Assembly (NCBI RefSeq): GCF_018531495.1
Contig: NZ_JAHDTI010000004.1
Span: 558,001 to 622,000, forward strand
Direction: 5' to 3'
Length of the DNA: 64,000 nucleotides
Source of the DNA: Nonomuraea sediminis
GTDB lineage: Bacteria > Actinomycetota > Actinomycetes > Streptosporangiales > Streptosporangiaceae
In this document: in pieces, positions 7,708 to 15,550 of the stretch
Layout: every line of letters begins with the position of its first letter
Numbering within the stretch: the stretch's first letter is position 1
Program-made: the position numbers and the translations under genes
The notes under the pieces: model-generated
Database searches by the model: none
What the model was told of the DNA's origin: nothing
Seen by the model: the letters and a program-made list of their open reading frames with translations, nothing else

Positions 7708-8928
7708 ATGGCGACAATGAAGACCAGGATGGCCGCGGCTCTCAAGGGAGAGGTGCGCGCCGACGAGCTCGAGGCCTACCGGCGCGCGGGCGGGCTCGTC
7801 TACGCCGAGCTCGAACAGCTCGAAATGGCGGCCGACCAGTTACCCTCGCGAAGGCTGTGCACGTGGAACGCCTTCGTGCTGCAGTCGATCGGCGAGCACC
7901 TGCTCGACGCCGACTACGCCGCCGATCCGAGCACGGCCGGATACGTGCCGCCAGTCACGGCCAGGCAGGTCGGCGCCTGCTTCGCCCAGGTGGAGGGCTG
8001 GGTCTCGCGAGCCAGGCAGTCCGCGGGCAACCCCGCCTACCAGGTCGACAAGGAGCTGCGCCTCCCGGCCGACCTGCCCGAGTGGGCCGAGGCGAACCCC
8101 TGCCCGCTGCCGCACCTGAACGGCATGCTCGCCGCCGCCCGCGCGATCCGCCAGCACGCCGAGGTCGCGCTCGGCGGCTTCGAGGAGCGCGCCGAGATGT
8201 GGCACCGCGAGAGCCTGCAGCGGCTCCGCCAGCTCGCCGCCGAGGCCGCCACCGCCGCCGACTACGCCGAGGGCCTGCTGCACACCGACCCGGGCGCGCG
8301 CATGCACGAGGCCATCGAGCAGCGCCTGCAGCGCGCGCTCGAGCTCTTCTACCACCTCGGCCAGCTCATCGCGATGCCCACCTTGATCGCCTCCTACACC
8401 GGTGTACGGCAGGCCCCCGCCTCCTACACCGGTGTACGGCAGGCCCCCGCCTCCTACACCGGTGTACGGCAGGCCGCCCCACCCGCCCAGGTCCCCAAGG
8501 TGAACCCGGCGGGCTTCGACCCGTGGTGCCTGACCGACCCGCAGAAGCGCCACGTCTGGCAGGCCGACCCGCGCGCCCGCCAGGCGATCAAGGAGATGTG
8601 GGACTACGATCCCGATCCGGCCGCCACGCTGCGCATCCAGGCGGAGATCGACGCCGCGCTGCGTGGCGGGGCGATCGCCTTCGCCACGAACGGAAGCGGC
8701 CAGCCGTACGGGAGCTACTACTGCTGCCCGTTCGGGGCGATCTACCTGGTGCGGATGCCGGTCGTCATCGCGGGCCAGCGGCTGCGGGCGATGCAGCAGT
8801 TCGCCTACGAGGTGTCGGCCGAGGACGTGCCGAGGGGCGGGCGGTTCAAGCGGGAGCTGATCGTGGCCACGTTCTACCCGACGGACGAGGTCGACTACTG
8901 CGACCCGGACGGCCTGCACGGTGGTTGA
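7708..8928 (+). CDS. Hypothetical protein with internal 10-residue repeat
   Basis: A 406-residue soluble protein I do not recognise. The N-terminal 220 residues are rich in alanine and leucine and look all-helical. Residues 228-257 are three consecutive copies of ASYTGVRQAP (the last ends in A), then a proline-rich linker. The C-terminal part is mixed alpha/beta with aromatic and cysteine-containing stretches (SYYCCPFGAIYLV, CDPDGLHGG). Without the repeat the flanking regions read as one continuous domain linker, so the repeat is probably a tolerated insertion. It begins 45 bp after the ArsR gene and could be in its regulon. Confidence 0.75.
   Translation: MATMKTRMAAALKGEVRADELEAYRRAGGLVYAELEQLEMAADQLPSRRLCTWNAFVLQSIGEHLLDADYAADPSTAGYVPPVTARQVGACFAQVEGWVSRARQSAGNPAYQVDKELRLPADLPEWAEANPCPLPHLNGMLAAARAIRQHAEVALGGFEERAEMWHRESLQRLRQLAAEAATAADYAEGLLHTDPGARMHEAIEQRLQRALELFYHLGQLIAMPTLIASYTGVRQAPASYTGVRQAPASYTGVRQAAPPAQVPKVNPAGFDPWCLTDPQKRHVWQADPRARQAIKEMWDYDPDPAATLRIQAEIDAALRGGAIAFATNGSGQPYGSYYCCPFGAIYLVRMPVVIAGQRLRAMQQFAYEVSAEDVPRGGRFKRELIVATFYPTDEVDYCDPDGLHGG
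8389..8478 (+). repeat. Three tandem 30-bp repeats inside a coding region
   Basis: The 30-bp unit occurs three times without spacers; the first two copies are identical and the third differs only at its end. Each unit holds the perfect 12-bp palindrome TACACCGGTGTA followed by CGGCAGGC. The unit is a multiple of three, so copy number can change without breaking the frame. Confidence 0.93.
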
Positions 8929-8943
8929 CGTGGCGCCGGTCGG

Positions 8944-9354
8944 CTAGCGGCGCTGGGTGAAGCGGAGCAGGTTGCCCGCCGGGTCGCGGAAGGCGCAGTC
9001 GCGCACGCCGTAGGGCTGGTCCATGGGCTCCTGCACGACCTCGGCCCCCGAGGTCAGGATGCGCTCGAAGGTGGCGTCGCAGTCGCCGGTCTGGAACACC
9101 GCCCGCCCGAGCATGCCCTTGGCCATCAGCTCCGAGATCGCCTCCCTGTCGGCCGCCGAGGCGTTCGGGTTGGCGCTCGGCGGCTCGAGCACGATCTCCA
9201 GGTCGGGCTGCGACGGAGGGCTGACCGTCACCCAGCGCATGCCCTCGAACTGCACGTCGTTGCGCACCTTGAGCCCCAGCACGTCGCGGTAGAAGGCGAG
9301 CGCCTTGTCGTGGTCGTCGACGGCGAGGAAGCAGTGCGAGAGGCTGAGGTTCAT
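8944..9354 (-). CDS. VOC superfamily (glyoxalase/bleomycin-resistance-like) protein
   Basis: A 136-residue protein with two beta-alpha-beta-beta-beta modules. It opens LSHCFLAVDDHDKALAFYRDVLGLKV, typical of VOC proteins, and ends FRDPAGNLLRFTQRR. In this sequence the first metal position is His7 and the final glutamate position is occupied by Arg, so metal binding may be impaired. It lies 9 bp after the AraC gene and is probably cotranscribed with it; AraC plus VOC pairs are common in actinomycetes, where the function is usually unknown. Confidence 0.85.
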   Translation of the reverse strand: MNLSLSHCFLAVDDHDKALAFYRDVLGLKVRNDVQFEGMRWVTVSPPSQPDLEIVLEPPSANPNASAADREAISELMAKGMLGRAVFQTGDCDATFERILTSGAEVVQEPMDQPYGVRDCAFRDPAGNLLRFTQRR

Positions 9355-9363
9355 GCCGGGAGC

Positions 9364-9783
9364 CTACGAACCTCCCGCGGGCCTGGCTTCTCCGTTTCTG
9401 ACCGGTCGGGTGAAGATCTTGGCGAAGCAGGCGGGGATCGCCGCTCCGTCCTCGTGGCCGCGCGCCCGGTAGGCGGAGGGTGTCTCCCCGACCAGCTCGG
9501 TGAAGCGGGAGCTGAACGAGCCGAGCGAGGAACAGCCGACCTCGAAGCAGACGTCGGTCACGCTCAGATCGCCGCGCCGCAGCAGCGCCTTGGCCCGCTC
9601 GATGCGCCGCGTCATCAGGTAGCTGTAGGGCGTCTCACCGAAGGCGGTGCGGAAGCTGCGTGCGAAGTGGCCGGAGGACATGAACGCGCCGCGCGCCAGC
9701 GCGGGCACGTCGAGCGGCTGCGCGTAGTCGCGGTCGATCTGGTCGCGGGCCTGCCGTAACCGGACCAGATCCTCGGGCATCAC
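9364..9783 (-). CDS. AraC family transcriptional regulator, DNA-binding domain only
   Basis: A 139-residue protein that is almost entirely the double helix-turn-helix AraC domain. Helix one lies in LDVPALARGAFMSSGHFAR, and the second motif is VTDVCFEVGCSSLGSFSSRF with the following P-S-A-Y-R signature. A short C-terminal tail replaces any ligand domain. Two adjacent ATGs could start it; both overlap the stop of the upstream NmrA-like gene, so the genes are coupled. It is likely to regulate the downstream VOC gene. Confidence 0.87.
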   Translation of the reverse strand: MMPEDLVRLRQARDQIDRDYAQPLDVPALARGAFMSSGHFARSFRTAFGETPYSYLMTRRIERAKALLRRGDLSVTDVCFEVGCSSLGSFSSRFTELVGETPSAYRARGHEDGAAIPACFAKIFTRPVRNGEARPAGGS

Positions 9784-10625
9784 CCGCCCAGCATCTCACA
9801 GGCGTGGTCGAGCACCCACTGACGGAAAGTGCGCGCGGGCCTGCCGGTGACCCGCTCGACGGTGTCCGTGAGCTCGATGGGCGGCTCGTCGAGCATCTTC
9901 GCGTACCCGTCCAGGAGCACGTCCACGAACGCGTCGGGGAAGGAGCCGTCGGCGAGCAGCCGCCGCCTGGCCTCCTCGCGCGTCAGCTCCTGCCAGCGCA
10001 GCGGCCGCCCCAGCGCCTCCCCGATGACGCGTACCTGCTCGACCTGCGTCAGCACCTGCGGCCCCGTCAGCCGGTGGCACCGCCGGTCGTGGCCCTCCTC
10101 GGTCAGCGCCCGCACGGCCACCGCGGCGATGTCCGCCTCGTGCAGCATCGCCATCCGCACCTGCCCGTACGGCCCCGCCACGGTGTCACCGGCGCGGATC
10201 TGGTCCGCCCACCACAGCGCGTTGGCGGCGAACGTGCTCGGCCGCAGCACGGTCCAGGCCAGGCCCGACTCCCGCAGCAGCAGCTCGACCTCGGCGTGCG
10301 AGCGGCCCACGTGGTTGTCGTGCTGCTCGGGGGCCAGCTCGTCCTGGACCGCGCCCGACGACAGCAGCACCACGCGGCTGACGTGCTTCCTCAGCACCTT
10401 CACCAGCGCGGGCATCGGCTCGGCCGTGTGGAAGGGCCACATCAGGAAGACCGCGTCCATGCCCCGCAGGCACTCCTCCAGGCTCCGCAGGTCGGCCAGG
10501 TCGCCGGCCACCATCCAGGGCCCGGCCGGCACGCGAGACATCCCGCGCGCGTGGATGCCGTCCTCGTGCAGCTGGGCCAGCACCTGGCCGCCGACGTTGC
10601 CGCTCGCTCCCGTTACCAGAATCAT
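9780..10625 (-). CDS. NmrA-like NAD(P)-binding protein
   Basis: A 281-residue atypical short-chain dehydrogenase. The nucleotide motif GASGNVG is at residues 6-12 and the next strand gives ARGMSRVP, suited to binding NADP phosphate. The catalytic tyrosine and lysine of classical SDRs are not evident, which fits the NmrA/HSCARG subgroup that senses redox state or acts on quinones. It is the first gene of a three-gene minus-strand operon with AraC and VOC. The Lrp-type gene is divergent 85 bp away. Confidence 0.85.
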   Translation of the reverse strand: MILVTGASGNVGGQVLAQLHEDGIHARGMSRVPAGPWMVAGDLADLRSLEECLRGMDAVFLMWPFHTAEPMPALVKVLRKHVSRVVLLSSGAVQDELAPEQHDNHVGRSHAEVELLLRESGLAWTVLRPSTFAANALWWADQIRAGDTVAGPYGQVRMAMLHEADIAAVAVRALTEEGHDRRCHRLTGPQVLTQVEQVRVIGEALGRPLRWQELTREEARRRLLADGSFPDAFVDVLLDGYAKMLDEPPIELTDTVERVTGRPARTFRQWVLDHACEMLGG

Positions 10626-10710
10626 GTGCCCGAGCTTCGCCGCCAGGCAGCAGCCCCGCCAGCCGGAGAGCTTCTGCTGGCGGATTCCTCCATCGCACTA
10701 GGATTGGTCG

Positions 10711-11649
10711 GTGGATTCCATCGACCGTGGCATCGTGCACGCGCTGCAGCTCGACGGGCGGGCTCCCTTCAGCCGGATCGCCGCGGTGCTCGAGGTGTCG
10801 GAGCAGACCGTGGCCCGCCGCTACAGGAAGCTGCGCTCGGCCGGGGTCGTCAGGGTCGTGGGCGGCGTCGACGGGCTGCGCCTCGGCTACACCTCGTGGT
10901 CGATCCGGCTGCGCACCACGCCCGACGCCTCGCAGGCGCTCGGGCTCGCGCTGGCCCGCCGTGCGGACACCTTCTACGTGCACCTGCTCTCCGGCGGCAC
11001 CGAGATCTCCTGCTTCACCCAGGCCCGCCCCGACGACGGCGAGACGCCGCTGCTCGACCGGCTGCCGCGCACGGGCAAGGTGCTCGACCTGAGCGCGCAC
11101 TCGCTGCTGCGCGGCTTCGCCGTCCCCGGCGGCTGGGCGGGGCTGGCCTGCCTGGAGGAGTCGCGGGCCGCGGCGCTGCGCTTCACGCCGGTGCCCGAGC
11201 TGGAGGTCACCACGCAGGCGGCCGACCGCGCGCTGCTCGACGCGCTGGCCGCCGACGGGCGCGCCGGCCATGCCGAGCTGGCCGCCGTCACCGGCTGGTC
11301 GGAGTCGACGGTCAGGCGCCGGCTCGACCAGCTGCGGCGCTCGGGCGCGCTGATGGTGCAGCTCGAGTTCGACCCGCGCGCGCTCGGCTACCGCGCCCAG
11401 GCCCGGCTGTGGATGTCGGTACGGCCGGCCGAGCTGACCACCGTGGCGGCCCGGCTGGCCACCCACCCGGAGGTGTCGTTCGTCGGCGTCACCACCGGGG
11501 CCACGAACCTGATGGCCGAGGTCATCTGCCGCGACGCCGACGACCTCTACCGCTGTCTCACCGAGCGGGTCGCCACCCTGGAGGCCGTCCAGACCATGGA
11601 GACCGCTCCGGTGATGCGCACGCTCAAGCGCATCGGGTCACTTGCCTAG
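10711..11649 (+). CDS. Lrp/AsnC family regulator, tandem-domain form
   Basis: A 312-residue regulator with two helix-turn-helix segments, near residues 3-45 (IDRGIVHALQLDG, then RIAAVLEVSEQTVARRYRKL) and near residues 170-215 (ALLDALAADGRAGHAELAAV, SESTVRRRLDQL). A RAM-like alpha/beta sensor follows the second. This doubled form is about twice the length of classic Lrp and is common in Streptomyces. The start is GTG. It diverges from the NmrA operon, and its last 12 bases overlap the convergent SnoaL-like gene. Confidence 0.87.
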   Translation: MDSIDRGIVHALQLDGRAPFSRIAAVLEVSEQTVARRYRKLRSAGVVRVVGGVDGLRLGYTSWSIRLRTTPDASQALGLALARRADTFYVHLLSGGTEISCFTQARPDDGETPLLDRLPRTGKVLDLSAHSLLRGFAVPGGWAGLACLEESRAAALRFTPVPELEVTTQAADRALLDALAADGRAGHAELAAVTGWSESTVRRRLDQLRRSGALMVQLEFDPRALGYRAQARLWMSVRPAELTTVAARLATHPEVSFVGVTTGATNLMAEVICRDADDLYRCLTERVATLEAVQTMETAPVMRTLKRIGSLA

Positions 11650-12048
11650 CGGCTTTCTGCGGGCCACGATCCGGCGGTGGGCGATGCGCCAGCCTTGCGG
11701 GAGGCGCACCACGGTGTCCTCGTAGACCACGCTCCCGCTCGAGCCGTCGGCCATGACGCCGATGCCCTTGGACCGGGCGCGCACCCGGTCGGCGGCGATG
11801 TCGGTGAGCACCACGTTCGTCACATGGTGGCCGACGGGGTTCAGGTCGCCCAGCGCCCTGCCCGCCTCGGCCATGGCCGCCACGCCGTGCAGCGGCTCCT
11901 GCCCGAAATCGGAGATGTCGTAGACGACGTCGTCGGTGAACACCTGGTCCAGCCGGTCGAGCTCGCCGCTGTCGCACAGATGCCCGTGCATCGCGATCAC
12001 CTCGTGCACGGCGAAACGGTCCTCGATGGTGAAGGTCACTCGCCACAC
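11638..12048 (-). CDS. SnoaL/NTF2-like domain protein
   Basis: About 136 residues with the NTF2-like cone fold: a helical start FTIEDRFAVHEVIAMHGHL, then DRLDQVFTDDVVYDISDFG, a core loop LHGVAAMAEAGRAL, and a strand-rich C-terminus GWRIAHRRIVAR. Proteins of this type include polyketide cyclases, steroid isomerases and many orphans. I prefer the GTG start near the left edge of the operator region; a longer reading frame would run through the candidate ArsR operator. The gene is divergent from the ArsR-SRPBCC genes. Confidence 0.8.
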   Translation of the reverse strand: MWRVTFTIEDRFAVHEVIAMHGHLCDSGELDRLDQVFTDDVVYDISDFGQEPLHGVAAMAEAGRALGDLNPVGHHVTNVVLTDIAADRVRARSKGIGVMADGSSGSVVYEDTVVRLPQGWRIAHRRIVARRKPLGK

Positions 12049-12076
12049 GGTAACCAGCGTGACCGACAGAAAAAGC

Positions 12077-12133
12077 TTAACCAATCGGTTGACGATTCTC
12101 CCTGGGCCGCGCAATGCTTAACCACATGGTTGA
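12077..12133. promoter_or_regulatory. Paired operator of the ArsR regulator
   Basis: Two copies of TTAACC-N4-GGTTGA (12077-12092 and 12118-12133), 41 bp centre to centre, about four helical turns. The second covers the ATG of the ArsR gene; the first is in the divergent promoter region. This suits a dimeric winged-helix repressor controlling itself and the SnoaL-like gene. Confidence 0.72.
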
Positions 12134-12473
12134 AGATGTGGCCATGGACGCGGTGTTCCACGCGCTGGCACATGGAGCGCGGCGGCAGATGGTGCACCGG
12201 CTCTCCTCCGGCGACCTGACGGTGGGGGAGCTGGCCGAGCCGCTGTCCATGTCACTGGCGGCCGCGTCCAAGCACCTGAAGGTGCTGGAGCGCGCGGGGC
12301 TGATCCAGCGGACCGTGATCGGCAGGCGGCACGTGTGCCGGCTGCGGCCGGCGCCGCTGGCCGCTGCCGAGGCATGGCTGCGGTTCTACGAGCGGTACTG
12401 GACCGAGCGTCTGGATGCCCTGGAGGCGCTCGTCGTGGCCGCTCCCACCGAGGACGATGAGGAGGAAGCATGA
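12126..12473 (+). CDS. ArsR family transcriptional regulator paired with SRPBCC gene
   Basis: A 115-residue winged-helix protein: HALAHGARRQMVHRL, then the recognition helix MSLAAASKHLKVLERAGLI and the wing GRRHVCRLRP. No metal-binding ELCxC motif is present, so it is the non-metal type that usually sits directly before an AHSA1-like SRPBCC gene. The ATG at codon 1 lies inside one of the two TTAACC-N4-GGTTGA sites; an in-frame ATG 12 bp upstream and one 18 bp downstream are alternatives. Its stop overlaps the SRPBCC start (ATGA). Confidence 0.9.
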   Translation: MVEDVAMDAVFHALAHGARRQMVHRLSSGDLTVGELAEPLSMSLAAASKHLKVLERAGLIQRTVIGRRHVCRLRPAPLAAAEAWLRFYERYWTERLDALEALVVAAPTEDDEEEA

Positions 12474-12919
12474 CGAACGCGACAGCGGTCCGGCTCGAGC
12501 GCGTGATCGCCGCGCCGCCGGAGCGGGTGTACCGGGCCTGGCTCGACCCCGAGCTGGTGCGGCAGTGGCTGGCGCCCCAGGGGATGAGCGTCACGCGGGT
12601 GGAGATCGACCGGAGCCGCTACAGCATCTGGCACGGCGACGCGGGCGGGTTCGAGTGCGAGGTGCTCGAGCAGGAGCAGGATCGGCGCATCGTGTTCCGC
12701 TGGGGGTTCGCCGGCCCGGATCGGATCGAGGGGCCGGTCTTCGACTCGCTGCTGACGATCACGGTGAACCCGGCGCCAGGGGGCGGCACCGAGCTCACCC
12801 TGGTCCACGAGCAGCTCGAGGAGCTGGCCGCCGCCCTGCCCGAGATCGCCGCGAACGTCGGCGTCGGCTGGGCGGGCACCCTCGACAAGCTCGCGGCGGT
12901 GGCGGAGGCGGGCGCGTGA
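12470..12919 (+). CDS. SRPBCC (AHSA1-like) domain protein
   Basis: A 149-residue START/Bet v1-like ligand-binding protein. It opens with the family pattern VRLERVIAAPPERVYRAWLDPELVRQW, continues with a beta sheet, and ends with a long C-terminal helix (VGVGWAGTLDKLAAVAEAG). In bacteria the ArsR plus AHSA1 pair is very common and thought to respond to small hydrophobic ligands, but the ligands are mostly unknown. The gene is coupled by 4-bp overlaps to ArsR upstream and to the decayed reductase downstream. Confidence 0.9.
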   Translation: MTNATAVRLERVIAAPPERVYRAWLDPELVRQWLAPQGMSVTRVEIDRSRYSIWHGDAGGFECEVLEQEQDRRIVFRWGFAGPDRIEGPVFDSLLTITVNPAPGGGTELTLVHEQLEELAAALPEIAANVGVGWAGTLDKLAAVAEAGA

Positions 12920-13198
12920 GCACGATCACCGTGAGCCAGTGGATGAGCCTCGACGGCGTCATCCAGGGGCCCAGCTCTCCCGAGGCGCGTGACCTGGCCG
13001 AGCCGCTCGGCAGCAAGCCGAAGTACGTGGCCTCGCGCACGCTGACCGGGCCGCTGGAGTGGCAGAACTCCACGCTGCTCAAGGGGGGACCTGATCGAGG
13101 CCGTCACCGCGCTCAAGCGCGACGGCGACGGTGAGCTGGCGAGCACCGGCGCGATCCTGGCCACCTACGCGCCGGCGAACGTCACCCGGATCGAGTAG
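12916..13198 (+). pseudogene. Decayed RibD_C/dihydrofolate-reductase-like gene
   Basis: Three pieces of a normally 180-200-residue reductase are joined. The N-terminus is STITVSQWMSLDGVIQGP, the middle is KYVASRTLTGPLEWQNSTLL, and the end is STGAILATYAPA. The parts that usually lie between them are missing, so two internal deletions occurred. In addition a run of six G at 13083-13088 shifts the frame: removing one G restores DLIEAVTALKRDGDGEL. The GTG overlaps the SRPBCC stop. The last 34 bases overlap the convergent SMP-30 gene. One base could be a sequencing error, but the deletions could not. Confidence 0.72.
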
Positions 13199-14046
13199 AG
13201 GTCGCCGCCGGAGTTGGTGATGAACAGGTTGTTCCGCTTGGCGCCGCCGAAGGTCAGGTTGGACGCGGACTCCGGCAGCAGCAGCTTGGCGATCAGCGTG
13301 CCGTCGGGGTCGTAGCAGTGCAGGCCGTCGAGCGCGGCGGCCCAGACCCGGCCGTGGCAGTCGAGCCGGATCCCGTCGAACCAGGCCTCGGCGAACACCT
13401 TCCCGCCCGACAGCGTGCCCTCGGCGGTCACGTCGAAGACCCGCAGGTGCCGTTTCCTGGTGTCCACGACGTACAGCTGCTTCTCGTCCCGGGAGAAGGC
13501 CAGCCCGTTGGGGCGGACGAAGTCGTCGGCGACGATCGCGAGCTCGCCCGTCTCCGGATCGAGCCGGTAGACGTGGTCGCCGCCGATCTCGCTCTCGGCG
13601 GGGCTGCCCTCGTAGTAGCCGGTGATCCCGTAGCGCGGGTCGGTGAACCAGACCGTCCCGTCCGAGCGGACCACCACGTCGTTGGGGCTGTTGAGGCGCT
13701 TGCCCTGGTAGTTGTCGGCCAGCACGGTGACGCGGCCGTCGTGCTCGGTCCGCGTCACCCGGCGGGCGCCCTGCTCGCAGGTGACCAGGCGGCCCTCGCG
13801 GTCCCGCGTGTTGCCGTTGGCGTTGCCCGAGGGGTTGCGGAAGACGCCCACGGCGCCGGTCGTCTCGTCCCAGCGCAGCAGCCGGTCGTTGGGGATGTCG
13901 CTCCACACCAGGTAGCGGCCGGCGGGGAAGTACACGGGCCCCTCGGTCTTACGGCTGCCGCGGTGCAGCACCTCCACGTAGTCGTCGCCGCCGTCGTAGC
14001 CGAACCTGTCGTCCAGCACCTCGAACTCTGCCTTGAACCGATCCAT
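13165..14046 (-). CDS. SMP-30/gluconolactonase family protein
   Basis: A 293-residue six-bladed beta-propeller lactonase, probably acting on sugar lactones in the cytoplasm (no signal peptide). The metal ligands are recognisable: Glu in TEGPVYF near residue 36, Asn in LNSPNDVVV, and the pair in RPNGLAFS and VVDTRK. The substrate loop WFTDPRYGITGYYEG is typical of gluconolactonases. A strong AAGGAGG site precedes the ATG. It is divergent from an Lrp-type gene. Its 3' end overlaps the decayed reductase, and it retains the normal family C-terminus (DLYSIRV). Confidence 0.9.
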   Translation of the reverse strand: MDRFKAEFEVLDDRFGYDGGDDYVEVLHRGSRKTEGPVYFPAGRYLVWSDIPNDRLLRWDETTGAVGVFRNPSGNANGNTRDREGRLVTCEQGARRVTRTEHDGRVTVLADNYQGKRLNSPNDVVVRSDGTVWFTDPRYGITGYYEGSPAESEIGGDHVYRLDPETGELAIVADDFVRPNGLAFSRDEKQLYVVDTRKRHLRVFDVTAEGTLSGGKVFAEAWFDGIRLDCHGRVWAAALDGLHCYDPDGTLIAKLLLPESASNLTFGGAKRNNLFITNSGGDLYSIRVTFAGA

Positions 14047-14101
14047 GACTGAACCTCCTTCGGTATTATGCTAGCTATGCCAAACGTGATTCGGTCAAAT
14101 C

Positions 14102-14536
14102 GTGGATGAGATTGACAGGCGCCTGGTAGCTGAGCTGCAGCGGGACGCTGCCCAGCCGTACGCCGCGCTCGGCCAGGCCGTGGGGCTGTCGGCAGGCGCG
14201 GCGCACGAGCGGGTCAGGAAGCTGCGCGAGCGCGGGGTCATCCGTGCCACCACGGTCGAGGTGGACCCTGCCCTGCTGGGCAAGGGAGTGCTGGCCTACG
14301 TCCTGGTCAGCGCGGACTCGTGGATGGGGGACTCGGGTGCCGCCTTCTCGGGCGTCCCGGAGATCATGGAGGCGCACGTCATCGCGGGAGCGGCCTCGGT
14401 GCTGGTCAAGGTGCGGACCTCGACCACGGAGCAGTTGCAGGACGTGCTGCGCCGGATCTACGACATCTCCGGGGTGACGGGCACCGAGGCCGTGGTGGTG
14501 CTCGAGACGTTCTTCGAGCGCCCGGTCCTACCTTGA
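14102..14536 (+). CDS. Lrp/AsnC family regulator
   Basis: A 144-residue regulator of classic length. The helix-turn-helix is residues 3-45 (DEIDRRLVAELQRDA, ALGQAVGLSAGAAHERVRKL) and the RAM sensor domain covers the rest, with the strand GVLAYVLVSADSW and the loop VIAGAASVLVKVRT. It starts at GTG only 55 bp from the divergent SMP-30 gene, so it may control that lactonase. A VOC gene follows 12 bp downstream and is likely to be cotranscribed. Confidence 0.88.
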   Translation: MDEIDRRLVAELQRDAAQPYAALGQAVGLSAGAAHERVRKLRERGVIRATTVEVDPALLGKGVLAYVLVSADSWMGDSGAAFSGVPEIMEAHVIAGAASVLVKVRTSTTEQLQDVLRRIYDISGVTGTEAVVVLETFFERPVLP

Positions 14537-14548
14537 GAGGATTGCGGG

Positions 14549-14929
14549 ATGCGCATTGATCGGCTCGACCATCTGGTCCTCACGGTCGCGGACCTTGAAG
14601 CCACGGTCGGCTTCTACACGCGGGTGCTGGGGATGACCGTGACGACCTTCCGCGGTGGGCGCACGGCGCTGGAGTTCGGCCGCAGCAAGATCAACCTGCA
14701 CGTGGCGGGCCACGAGTTCGACCCCAAGGCCCTGCGTCCCACGCCCGGCAGCGCCGACCTCTGCTTCGTCGTCGCCGAGCCCCTCGCGGACGTGATCGCC
14801 CACCTGTCCCGCGCGGGCGTCCCGATCGAGGAGGGGCCGGTCGAGCGGACGGGCGCCACCGGCCCCATCACCAGCGTCTACGTCCGGGACCCTGACGGCA
14901 ATCTCGTCGAGCTGAGCAACTACCTCTGA
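14549..14929 (+). CDS. VOC superfamily dioxygenase-like protein
   Basis: A 126-residue VOC protein. The first module begins IDRLDHLVLTVADLEATVGFY, with His8 at the usual metal position; His in LHVAGHE and the final glutamate in GNLVELSNYL give a full His-His-Glu set, so metal binding is plausible. Length and pattern resemble glyoxalase I-like and biphenyl-diol dioxygenase-like single-domain members. It is 12 bp after the Lrp gene and 45 bp before a TetR gene. Confidence 0.87.
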   Translation: MRIDRLDHLVLTVADLEATVGFYTRVLGMTVTTFRGGRTALEFGRSKINLHVAGHEFDPKALRPTPGSADLCFVVAEPLADVIAHLSRAGVPIEEGPVERTGATGPITSVYVRDPDGNLVELSNYL

Positions 14930-14951
14930 CCACATAGCCTCGACAGGGGAG

Positions 14952-14964
14952 CTAGCGATGCTAG
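14952..14964. promoter_or_regulatory. Candidate TetR operator (CTAGC-GAT-GCTAG)
   Basis: A perfect 5-bp inverted repeat with a 3-nt centre, 10 bp before the TetR start codon. The sequence AGCTAGCGATGCTAGAAT fits the short palindromes used by TetR regulators for autoregulation, and overlaps where a -10 element would lie. Confidence 0.5.
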
Positions 14965-14974
14965 AATTTCGGTC

Positions 14975-15544
14975 ATGTCGATCCAGACGCGCAAGGAACG
15001 CGAGCGAGCAGAGCGAGAGCGGTTGATCATCACGGCGGCACGGGAGCTCGCCGAGGCCGAGGGGTGGGACGCGGTCACCACGCGCCGCCTCGCGGCCGAG
15101 ATCGAATACAGCCAGCCCGTCCTCTACAGCCACTTCTCCGGCAAGGACGCCATCATGGCCGCGGTCGCCGTCGAGGGCTTCGCCGACATGGCGGACGCCC
15201 TGCGTACGGCGCGCACCGCGGCGCCCGATCCGCGGCAGGCGCTGTCGGAGGTGGGAGCGGCCTACGTCGAGTTCGCCGAGCGGCGGCCGGCGCTCTACGA
15301 CGCCATGTTCATCCACGCCGTCGACCTGCCGTTCGCCAGCCCCGAGGCGCCTCCCGCGCTGCACGACGCGTTCGCCCAGCTACGCGAGAGCCTGCGGCCG
15401 CTGGTGCGGGAGGAGGAGCTGGAGCTGCTCACGGAGACGTTCTGGGCGGGCCTGCACGGCCTGCTCACGCTCACCCGCAGCGGCCGCCTGCGCCGCGAGC
15501 ACCACGACGACCGCGTCGCCCTGCTCATCGAACGCTTCCTCTGA
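14975..15544 (+). CDS. TetR family transcriptional regulator
   Basis: A 189-residue TetR protein. The helix-turn-helix lies at residues 18-62 (IITAARELAEAEGWDAVTT, AAEIEYSQPVLYSHFSGKDAI). The C-terminal domain (ETFWAGLHGLLTLTRSGRL) resembles the TetR_C_33/WHG type found in many actinomycete repressors. A small palindrome just upstream suggests autoregulation. It may be the last gene before the heme-peptide cluster; there is a hairpin immediately after it. Target genes are not evident. Confidence 0.87.
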   Translation: MSIQTRKERERAERERLIITAARELAEAEGWDAVTTRRLAAEIEYSQPVLYSHFSGKDAIMAAVAVEGFADMADALRTARTAAPDPRQALSEVGAAYVEFAERRPALYDAMFIHAVDLPFASPEAPPALHDAFAQLRESLRPLVREEELELLTETFWAGLHGLLTLTRSGRLRREHHDDRVALLIERFL

Positions 15545-15550
15545 CGCTGT

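Noticed and set aside
8389..8478. Triple repeat as a CRISPR array
   Set aside because: There are no spacers, the units abut, and they lie inside an open reading frame.
12049..12114. Longer N-terminus of the SnoaL-like protein
   Set aside because: The added residues would run through the first ArsR operator copy and do not match the family start.
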